Assembly: GCF_004791165.1 (NCBI RefSeq)
Contig: NZ_SRUZ01000014.1
Coordinates: 1-64,000 of the forward strand
Direction of reading: 5' to 3'
DNA from: Mesorhizobium sp. M8A.F.Ca.ET.218.01.1.1
GTDB taxonomy: Bacteria > Pseudomonadota > Alphaproteobacteria > Rhizobiales > Rhizobiaceae
DNA: 64,000 nucleotides
This document shows positions 33,879 through 44,600 of this stretch, in pieces (within the stretch, counting starts at the first letter, position 1; every line of letters begins with the position of its first letter). The notes beneath the pieces are model-generated. The model ran no database searches. It worked only from the letters and a program-made list of their open reading frames with translations, and was not told the DNA's origin. The position numbers and the translations under genes are program-made.

Positions 33879-35632
33879 CAGGATACGTTCTCCTCAGGCG
33901 CGGACACGACCTTCAAAGGAACGCCACCAGGCCGGGTGACCTTGTTCAAGACCTCGTTCTTCGGTCCGAAGGCCTGGACCCGGCCATTGGCCATCACCAG
34001 GACCTGATCGAGGCTCGCCAGCGCGCTTGGACGATGAGCCACCACGACGGCAATGCCGCCGCGGGCGCGAATGCCCTGGATTGCCTCGGTCAAGGCGGCC
34101 TCGCCTTCAGCGTCAAGGTTCGAATTGGGCTCGTCGAGAATAACCAGGAACGGGTCGCCATAAAGCGCCCGCGCCAACGCCACTCTTTGCCGCTGGCCGG
34201 CCGACAAGGCAGATCCCGCCTCGCCAATGCGTGTCTCATAGCCGTCCTGCAGATGAACGATCAGATCATGCACGCCAGCCGCCCGGGCCGCCGACAATAT
34301 CTTCTCCGAAGCGGCGTCGGGTTCGAAACGCGCAATGTTTTCGGCAATGGTGCCATCGAATAGCTGCACGTCCTGCGGCAGATAACCGACATGCTTGCCG
34401 AGCTCCTCCGGCGACCACTGATCAAGTGTTGCGCCATCGAGCCTTATCGCGCCGCGGGCTGGCAGCCAGATGCCGGCAATCGCCCGCACCAGCGAGGATT
34501 TGCCCGAAGCGCTCGGCCCGATGATGCCGAGACCGGCGCCCTTTTCCAGGGCAAATCCGGCATCCTGTACCACCGCCCGCCGCTCACCCGGTGGGGTAAC
34601 GCTGATGCCTTCGACCACCAGCGCCGAAGCCGGCGCCGGCAGGGAGACGGTCGTCACCGCCTCGGGAAGCAGCGCCAGGAGCTGGGTGAGCCGCGCCCAG
34701 GCCTGGCGAGCGTTGACGAAGCCTTTCCAATGCGCGATTGCCAGTTCGATCGGCGCCAGCGCCCGGCCCATCATGATCGAGCTGGCGATCATGATACCGC
34801 CGCTCGCCTCCTGATGGATGACGAGCCAGGCGCCGATCGCCAGGATGCCGGACTGCAGCATCATGCGCAGGATCTTGGAAATGGTCCCAAGCGTGCCTGC
34901 AAGATCACTGGCCTTCGCATTCGTGCCGAGATAGTCGGCGTTGATACCAGCCCAACGCCCGGCGATGCGCGAGCCGAACCCCATCGCCTGCAGCACCTCG
35001 ACATTGCGTCTCGTCGCCTCGGCCAAGGTGTTGCGCGCCGCAGCATGGCGGTTGGCTTCCTTGGCAGGCTCTCGCGTGCGGGCCTCGGCAAACAATGTCA
35101 GGCTGAAAAGGATGACGGCGCCGGCGAGCGCAGTCATACCGATCCAAAAATGGAAGAGGAAACAGATGCCGAGATAGAGCGGCATCCAAGGCAAGTCGAA
35201 AAGTGCGGTCGGACCAGCACTCGACATAAACGAACGCACTTGATCAAGATCGCGCAGCGACTGCATGCCGTCGCCCGCGAGCTTGGTGCGCAAAGGCAAG
35301 CGCATGAGCGCGGTATAGACCTGACCGCTCAGCTGGGCGTCGAGACCCATGCCGATGCGCACCAGCAGGCGCGACCGGATGAGCTCGAGCACACCCTGGA
35401 ACACGAAGAGGGTGCCGGCAAACACCGCAAGACCAACAAGCGTCGGCACACTACGGCCGGGAATGACCCGGTCATAGACCTGCAGCATGAAAAACGAACC
35501 GGTTAGGGCCAGGATGTTGACGACGCCACTCATCAGCGCGATGCCGGCGAAGGCACGCCGGAAGGAACCAAGAACCGCCGCGAGGGTTGTTCGCGGCGGT
35601 TCGGATGGGCGGGACTGCGGCATCGCCTTCAC
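33878..35632 (-). CDS. PrtD-type ABC exporter (type I secretion permease/ATPase)
   Basis: The 584-residue protein fuses an N-terminal transmembrane domain (LALTGSFFMLQVYDRVIPGR, DLPWMPLYLGICFLFHFWIG) to a nucleotide-binding domain with Walker A GPSASGKSSLVR (about residue 370), Q-loop YLPQDVQLFDG, signature LSAGQRQRVALARALYGDP and Walker B FLVILDEPNSNLD. There is no N-terminal C39 peptidase domain, so the substrate needs a C-terminal uncleaved signal, as RTX proteins have. The gene follows the giant RTX gene by 19 bases, pointing to that protein as the substrate. Confidence 0.97.
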   Translation of the reverse strand: MKAMPQSRPSEPPRTTLAAVLGSFRRAFAGIALMSGVVNILALTGSFFMLQVYDRVIPGRSVPTLVGLAVFAGTLFVFQGVLELIRSRLLVRIGMGLDAQLSGQVYTALMRLPLRTKLAGDGMQSLRDLDQVRSFMSSAGPTALFDLPWMPLYLGICFLFHFWIGMTALAGAVILFSLTLFAEARTREPAKEANRHAAARNTLAEATRRNVEVLQAMGFGSRIAGRWAGINADYLGTNAKASDLAGTLGTISKILRMMLQSGILAIGAWLVIHQEASGGIMIASSIMMGRALAPIELAIAHWKGFVNARQAWARLTQLLALLPEAVTTVSLPAPASALVVEGISVTPPGERRAVVQDAGFALEKGAGLGIIGPSASGKSSLVRAIAGIWLPARGAIRLDGATLDQWSPEELGKHVGYLPQDVQLFDGTIAENIARFEPDAASEKILSAARAAGVHDLIVHLQDGYETRIGEAGSALSAGQRQRVALARALYGDPFLVILDEPNSNLDAEGEAALTEAIQGIRARGGIAVVVAHRPSALASLDQVLVMANGRVQAFGPKNEVLNKVTRPGGVPLKVVSAPEENVS

Positions 35633-35651
35633 ATGAATTCCAGTTCAGGCA

Positions 35652-38600
35652 TCAGGCGGCAATGAACTGGAAATCGTCTTGGTGCAGGTTCGCCAAAGCG
35701 ACGTTCTTCAGAGTCAGCGCATTGCTGGCATCGTGGGTGATCACCGTGTCGGCGCCGACCTGGGCTGCCGCGGCGAGGACCGAAGCGAAGTCGGCGAAGA
35801 CGTCATTTTCGAACTCGACGACATCGACGGTTCCGGGCCCGACCACGAAATCCTCGATCTGCTGATTGCCGAAATTCGGCCCGAAGACGAACGTATCGCC
35901 GCCTTCGGTGACGTCGATCGTGACGTGGACACCGTTGGGGGTCATGGTCTGGTCGAGGTGATCGGCGTCGTGCAGGCCGTAGGTCAGCGTATCGGTGCCA
36001 ACGAACCCTTCATCGGGCTGATAGACATAGGAATCCGAGGCACTGCTCCAGGAAATGGTGCCATGTTCTGGCTGCACCCAGATGTAGTGCTCGGCATTGG
36101 CCCCGCTGGGAATGACATCGTTGGCCATCAGGTTCAGGATGATCGGCGTGTCTTCCCGGGTCGACAGCGCGTCGTCATTGCCAACCCATTCGTCCGGATT
36201 AGTCTCGGCCTCGGTGACATCGATGGTCACATGGACGCCGTTTGGCGTCATGGTCTGGTCGAGGTGATCAGCGTCGTGCAGACCATAGGTCAGCGTATCG
36301 GTGCCTGTAAATCCGGCGTCCGGCTCGTAGATGTAGGAATTGTCCGCGCTGCTCCAGTAGACGGTGCCATGCTCGGGCTGCACCCAGATGAAATGCTCGG
36401 CATTCGCGTCGGCCGGGATCAGATCATTGGCCATCAGGTTAAGCACAAGAGCAGTGCCTGCGGTCGTGGTAAGCGCGTCGTCGGTGCCAATCCATTCGGC
36501 CGGCTGAGCTGGTCCGATCGTCAAGGAGAGCGTGTCCGACACATGCAGCGTGCCATCGGAAGCCGTGACCGTAATGTCGATCACGCCTTCGGAACCCGAC
36601 GGGGGCTCGCCCGACAGAGCGCGTGTTGCGGCGTCGAACGTCAGCCAGGACGGCAGAGCTGACCCGTCGGCCAGCTTGGCCGAAAGCACGAGCGACTGGC
36701 CGTCCGGATCGGAGAAGGCATCTGCCGGCAGGACAGCGTTGAAGGACGCTCCTTCCGAGGTTTCGTAGTCCGGCAGTGCATTGGCCAAAATCGGGGAATG
36801 AGCCCAGATCGCGAGATCGACTTTGGTCCAGACCGTCCCGTTGGCGAAGCGCACCGACTCGATACCACGATCCCAGTTTGGATCGCCTGTCCCGGCCAGC
36901 GTGATCCGGCCACCATCGCCGGCGCCCGGCGCGCTTTCGCCAATGACAAGGACGACATCGTTACCGGCCGTGAGGTCGAATGTCACGGATGCTGGAGCGA
37001 TGCTGTTCAGGATCAGCGTGTCATTGCCGCCAAAGGTGTAATAGCCATTGGCCTCATCGATGATGTCGTTGCCGTCGCCACGGCTGTAGATGTAGGTGTC
37101 ATCGCCCAGCCCACCGATCAGCCTGTCGTTGCCGGCTCCAGCATGGAATGTATCGCTCGAGTTGAAGCCGGTGATCGTGTCGTCGCCCGACGTGTTGGCT
37201 CCGTCCAGATATCGCGTTTTCAAATCGGTCTTGGACCACACCGTGCCGTCGTCGAAGCGCACGGTTTCGATGCCGCGATCCCAGTTTGAATCGCCTGTCC
37301 CGACAAGCGTGATCCGGCCGCCGTCGGCGGCGCCCGGCGCGCTTTCGCCAATGACCAGAACGATATCTCCCTCGGAGAGATCGAAGCTCAGCGTTGCCGG
37401 TGCGATATCGTGCAGGATCAGCGTGTCGTTGCCGCCGAAGGTGTAATAGCCATTGCCCTCATGGACGATGTCGTTGCCGTCGCCTCTGTTATAGATGTAG
37501 GTGTCGTCGCCCAGGCCGCCGATCAATGTATCGTTGCCGGCGCCGGCATGGAACGTATCGCTTGAGTTGAAGCCGGTGATCGTATCGTCGCCTGACGTGT
37601 TGACCCCTTCGAGATAGCGGGTTTTCAGATCGGTCTTGGACCATACCGTGCCGTCGTCGAAGCGCACGGTTTCGATGCCACGATCCCAATTTGAATCACC
37701 TGTCCCGACAAGCGTGATCCGGCCGCCGTCGGCGGCGCCCGGCGCGGTCTCACCGATAATGACGATGAGGTCGCGGTCGGTTGTAAGATCGAAGGTCACG
37801 GATGATGGCGTGACGCCGTGCAGGATCAATGTGTCATTGCCGCCAAATGTGTAATAGCCATTGCCCTCATTGACGACGTCGTTGCCGTCGCCACGGTTGT
37901 AGATATAGGTGTCGTCGCCCAGCCCGCCGTTCAGCGTGTCGTTGCCAAGGCCGCCCTGGAAGGTTTCAGACGCGTTTGTTCCATTCAGGACATCGTCACC
38001 ATCCAAGGAGCCGGAAGCCAGGGACAGGTCACGTAAGGTGGCTCTGTCCCAGATCGTTCCGTCGTCGAACTTGACCGTCTCAATGCCATTTTGCCCGTTT
38101 TCCGTGCCCGATCCGACCAGGACGATCTGGCCACTATCCCCGGCCCCGGAAACAGTCTCGGCGATCTTGAGAATGATGTCGTTGCCCGAGCGAAATACCG
38201 TCACGGAAGCGGTCGTTATGTCATGCAGCACAGCCTGATCGGTGCCACTGGCATTGGCGCCGGCGGTGGTGTCATCGAAGACATCGTTGCCGTCGCCGCG
38301 GCTGTAGGCATAGGTGTCGTTGCCGGCCCAGCCAGTCAGGGTGTCGTTGCCATGACCGCCGGTGAGCTTCTCGTCACCGCTGGTGCCGACGATAGTGTCG
38401 TTGCCTGTGGTGGTCTGGCGATCCACGTAAAGCTGACGAAGCTGGTCGCGTGTCAGCGTCTGGTCGCCAAATTCAAAGAACTCGATCTGATCCAGCAAGG
38501 CCAGACTGAGCACCTCTCCGGTTTGCGTCAGCGTGAACGTAGCGCTGTTCATCGTCGCCCCGGTCACGGCTATGGCCACATCGGCCGTATCGATCCCGGC

Positions 38601-41600
38601 GCCGAACTTGATCCTGTCCTGGTCAGTGCTGACCCAGATGGAATCCGAGCTTTCCCAGATCGAGTCGTTGCCGTCGCCATAGCCGAACAGATAGGTATCG
38701 GCACCGCCGGCGCCGTCCAGCTGATCGTTGCCGGCACCGCCATAGATGGTGTCGTCGGTCCAGAAGCCCCGGATCGTGTCGTTGCCGGACGTGGCCTGCT
38801 CGGAGATCAACTGCTGAGCGACGTCGAACTTGGTCAGGACCGTATTGTCCTCGAAAACGAACTGCTCGATATCGTACCAGGTGAACCAGTTCCACAGGGC
38901 ATACTCGCCCGAGATGGTGAGCGTTTCGCCGGTCGAATTCAGCGTTGCTATGAGATCATTGCGATCGGCACCAAGCGAGAAAGTGACGTCGTCGACGCCT
39001 ATGCCCGGACCGAAGCGAACCGTGTCGTTGTCGCCCTGCAGAACGACTTCCAGACTCTCGTGAATGACATCATGTCCGTCGCCGTATCCGAAGAGATAGG
39101 TGTCGTCGCCGTCGCCACCCGCCAGAATGTCGTTGCCGGCGCCGCCGGCGAGTGTATCGTTCCAGGGAGATCCGTGGATGTCATCGTCGCCCGACGTTGC
39201 TTGATCGGCAAGATAGCGCGCGACGAAATCGGTCTCGGTCCAGACCGTGCCGTCGGCAAAATGGATTTCCTCGATGCCATCCGGGCGCCAGTTGATGTTG
39301 GTGTGCCAGAACTGGTTGACTAGGCGGATCGAGCCGCCGTCAGGCATGTTGAGGATAAGGTCGTTGGGCGCTGCCGGGTCGCGGCTGAAGTGGACATCGT
39401 CAGGATCGATGCCGGCCAGTTCGATGATATCGAAGGTGCCGCCAAGCACGGCCTGGCCGTTGTCCCAGATCCTGTCATGACCATCGCCGAGCGTATAGCG
39501 ATAGATGTCGTTGCCGTTGCCGCCGCTCATGAAGTCGTCACCGCGGCCGCCCTCGAGGATGTCATAGCTGCTGAAGGCATAGATGGTGTCGTTGCCGTCG
39601 GTGCTTGCCCGATCGAGCATCTCCAACTGCAGGTCCACCCATGAAAGCGTATGCGCCTGGCCGGCGCGGTCGACATAGTTGAAATTGTCGATGCGGTTGA
39701 AATAGACGACATCGGGAATGAACGGATAGATCGCGTAGAACTGGTTGACGATCGTCACATCGCTGCCATCGGGAACTCGCAGCGTCAGATCCCACGAGTT
39801 GCCATCTCTCAGAAGCTGCAGCTCTTCGAGATTGAACCGCGTGGTGAAGGTCAGCGCGTCGCCGTCCAGGCCGCCAAAAATGTTGCCGGCGCCATCATCG
39901 ATGCGGTCATGGCCATAGCCCTCGCCGAACAGGTAGGTATCGTTGCCGTTGCCGCCCTGGGCAAAGTCGTTTCCGCGGCCGAGATCGATATGATCATCGG
40001 CGTTGAAGCCATAGATGTTGTCATCGCCATCTGTCGATTGATAATCGATGAGGCGGTCCATGATCTGCCGCTCGGTGATCGACGATCCGTCGGTGAAGAC
40101 GATGTATTCGATGCTGCTGGTGAAGAACTCGGGATAGACAAACGGATAGAGCTTGTTGTTGGCGTCCTCCACGACGATCTGGTCGCCGAGATTACCGTAG
40201 TGGATGGTGTAGTCGCTCGAATTGCCTTCTCGGGTGAACCAGACGTTCGCGGCCGTGATGCCGGCGCCGAAATAGATCGAATCCGCCATCGAGCGGAAGG
40301 GATTGTTCTCGAAGTCGTGGATCACGTCATGGCCGTCGCCGAGGTCGAAGCGGTAGATATCGAAGTCGCTGCCGCCTTCGAGCCGGTCGTCGCCCTTGCC
40401 GCCCCAGATGTAGTCGGTGTCGTTCGAGCCGGTAACGGTTGAACTGCCGGGATCGACGGTCGCGGCTTCACGTGTCAGGTCGGCATCGTTCCAGGTCGTG
40501 CCGTCGGCGAAGACGATCTGATCGATGCCCGAAACCGGCCATGCGTTGCCGATCAGGTCGCTCGGCCATTCGCCGGCGAACTGATCCTTGATCGTCACCG
40601 TCTCGCCCGTGGCAATCAGGGTCAGAACGAGATTTGAGCCATCACGGGTGACGTCGAAATCGGATGCGACGTGCTGCGAGAAACGCACCTGGTTGCCCGT
40701 GCCATCGGCGAGCACGACAGTGTCCTCGATGACGACGTGGCCGAGATTGCACCCGAAGACGTAGGCGTCGGCGCCCGCCTTTCCGGAGACGTTGGTCTCG
40801 TCACCATTGAGGTAGAACAGGTCGATGTCGTTGCTGCCAACGACATCGCCGCTGGCGGCGATGATCGCGTCGCCCGGCAGGCCGATCGCGGTCGCGACAT
40901 CGACGAAGTCCAATGTCGATCCGGCCGTCTCATAGCCATCGACGACATTCTGCAGCAGGAACGGGTTCGTGTTCTGCAGAAAGGCCTCGCCGCGCTGGAA
41001 ATTGCCGATGACGTAGTCCAGCAGCGGCTTCCAGTCATGCAGCCAGTCGATCGGATCGGCGTGTGTGGCCGCTTCCGCGATGATTTTCTCGAACGACCCG
41101 CCGAGCTGCCGCAGATGATTGGTCGCGACGAACACATTGGCGTCGGTGTCATAGGCAAGGTCACTGAAATAGCTGGAGAGCGGGCCGCCCTGCACCGCGA
41201 CCCTGACGGCGAGTTGCTTGTAGCCTTCCTCCATCCGCGTGATCGTTTCGATCAACGTCGCGACGGGCGCCGATTGCGGTGCCGGCCGCTGGTAGAAGAC
41301 GGACAGGTCGCCGCCGATATAGCGCTCGAAGAAGGCCAGGTCTTCGCCCTGGACCCAGTCGAGAGCGGTGCCGGGCGTCAGGCCTAGATCACCGGTTGCG
41401 CTGTCGACGACCGGCCGAGGCGTACCGCCGATCGATCCCGCCTGGTAGGTTACAAGGCCGCCATCGGTGCCTTTCAGATAGTATCCACCGGAGGCCGGGT
41501 CGAGTTCGTATGCGTCGCCGGTGCCGAACAAGGCATCGTAGAGGTCGTGCCAGTCGCCGATCGCTGAGCCGGTCGACAGATCGGAATCATGGCTGTGCAC

Positions 41601-44600
41601 GATCCTGGCGCCGCTGGCGAATTCGACCGTGGTCAGCGTGATGGTGCTGCCGTCCGTGTCCTGCACCGTCGATTGCGTGCCGCCCCAGACATAGTCGACG
41701 ATCTGGCCGCCGACGCGCACCACCAACAGATCGGGCAGGTTTTCGAGGCCGGTGACGATGGCGCCGGCATCGTCGCGCACGGGCGCTGCATTGCCCCAGA
41801 TTTGGGCGATCGGGCGCACCGCGGCGACAAGCGCGTCGAGGTCGTTGGTGTTGAATGCCGCCAGCAGACCCTCGATGGCAACAGCCCGGTCATGCGCCGC
41901 CTGCTGCTGCACCGGATCGGCGGGATTCTGCATATAGCTGATCGCCGAGCGCAGATCGGTCAGCGTGCCGAAGCCCTTCAGGTTGGGCAGCGCGGCGGCC
42001 TCGGCGGTGACCGTGATGGGCGGCCCATCATAGCGGGTGTTCATGTCGTCGATGTTGAACAGCACCTCGCCGACGGTTCCAGTCGAGCCGTCGGCCCGGG
42101 TGAAGCCCGAGGTTCCGATGACATGGTTGCCATTGATGGTGTCGAGGATCACTGCTTCGCCGTTCGGGCCGATCTCGACGGCGCCATTGCCGACGGTGGG
42201 CAGAGTGAACGAGACGATGCCATGCTGGCCGACCGTCTTCAGTTCTGCCGCCTCGGAAATCAGGTTGCCGTTGAAATCCTGCCAGACGAGCAGGCTGCCG
42301 AACGTATCGGAGCCGTTGACGATGCCATCGCCGTTGAAGTCGGCAAGGCCGTTGTCGGCGGCGTCGACGACGCCGTCATGATTGCCGTCGAGGGCTGCAA
42401 GGATGCTGTAGCCAAAGGTGTCGCCATAGCCGAACAGCTCGCCGCCGCCATCGATGACGCCATTGCCGTTGATGTCGCGCGCCAGCATGCCGTCGTCTGG
42501 CTTTGCCCAGGCGGTGCGCTCGGAATAGAGGTCGAAGTCGACGTCGAAACGTGCCGACGTCCCGGTGCGCATGGTCAGTTCGAGCCCGTCGCCATCCAGA
42601 TCGAGCACCAGCGGATCGGCGGTTTCGGGACCGCAGGCGCCGGTGAGCATGCGCAGTTGAAGGTCGACCAGGCCCCAAAGACCAATCTCGTTGGCCATCT
42701 TGGGACGCTCGTCCATTAGCCTATGCGAGGTGATGGTAACTTCGGCGAGAAGGATGTTGCCTGGTCCGGTACCGACACCGAATTCCCCGCCTTGCACCTG
42801 CTGCTGCCAGCCCTCGATAAACATGTGGGGATCGCGGCCGTCAGCCGGGATCATCCAAGGATTGATGACGAGCAGGTCACCATCCTGGTTGATGCCATAC
42901 TGCACACCGTAGGCGCCGACCGCATAGGGAGATTCCGAGGCGGAATTCTTCCACCCACCATAAAGGTTGAGCGTGCCGAATAGGGTTAGCCGATCGTCGG
43001 CATCAAAACCTTGCACGAGGATACCAGGCTGTAGCCAGACTTTGTCCTGCCCATCACCGAGTTCGACGATCGAACCGTATTGCGCACCAACGAATACGTC
43101 GTCCTGGTTCGTCAGGACAATCCTGTCGGCACCCTCGACGCGCAGATTGTCGACGTTGCCGAGGCCACTTATGAGCCCCAGTTCAGTCGCCAAACCGCCG
43201 GTTTGCGAAATGCCGCCAGTGAGCAGGCCCTGTTCGCGCTCTGTCGTGAGGCCGTTGAAATAGACCAGACCATGGCCGAGGCCGGAATAGTCGACCGTGT
43301 CGACATTGTGAATGAAGGCATCTTGGTCGAGCGTGTCGCCGGGCTTCAGTTCCGACTGGACGCGCCGAGACGTACCCATGTCGATGATGATTTCGGCATC
43401 GAGAGCTTGGTCGGTTACCTTCAGGGTGTCGCCATTGTCAGACAGTTTCACTCGCTCGATCGAGATCAGTGTATCTGTCCCAGCGGTGTGATTGGTCTCC
43501 ATATCGCGGACGACAATTTCTATGCTTTTATGACCTTCCTCGGAAACCGCTTCGAGTCGCTCGACGATGACGCCACTTCGGCTTGCCGCCGTGGGTTCGT
43601 GCGTCACTGCATCGATCAGATCAGGGGATTGGGCGCCTGAATAATATTTTATTGTGTCGGCATCATCCGAGCCATGGTTTCCAAGAACCCACTGCCTCCA
43701 AGAGATGGCGCGCTCGGCGCCGCCGACATAGGTGTCGTCATCGTCACCGCCGCTAGGTAGGCCCGCATTGGCCATCCCGGGCAATGCGATGAATGTGTCA
43801 TCTCCTTTGCCGCCGGCCAGAAAATCTTGCCCCGCCCCGCCCACAAACGTGTCGTTTCCATCACCCCCGAAAAGGATGTCCGATCCACGGCCTCCTTCTA
43901 AAAAGTCAGCGCCCGCCCCACCGACCAAGATGTCGTCACCTGCGAGACCGACCAGATGATCGCTGCCGGTGCCACCCACGAGAGCTGAATTGATATCAAC
44001 GCCGTTGTGGGTCTGCGCATGAATTGTGATCCCTGTTCCCCCTTGAGCATCAAACCCGTAGTATTGGATCTTCTTGACAGCAGTCTCTCGGGCGGTATCG
44101 TCACCGGTGTCCCAGACCGTCCTGATTGCGGTTTCAAGGAGAGAGGTGGCATCGGCGTCTGGCTTTCCTGAAGATGCCAGCCCCTGATAAACAGCATCAA
44201 GGGCGAATTGCCTTGGTTGCTCCTTTTCCAAAGTGCTTAGTCCCACTGAGCTGGGCGCGACATAGTCGATGACAGCATTGATCTCGTCCGAAAACTCGAC
44301 GGACAGAACACCGGAGTCGACCAGGCCTGATTTAAGAATACCGAGGGATGTGCCACCTCCGACCGTGCCCGCTCCCTCCGTTTTAGCAAAGCGGTCGGCG
44401 TACCACGTAGCCAACTCCGCAAGCAGAATCTGGGCCCCGCCAGTAGAAACGTATGACTGGGGCGCTTGGTGCAAGATGGCGTTCAACTCGCGCGTGTCGT
44501 CGGCTAAAGCATCCAACCCGCCCTGCGCAGCCAACCCATGATCGGGGTTTTCCGAATTGAAAGCGAGATCATCGGCAAGCCTGATGCGAACCGCGTAACG

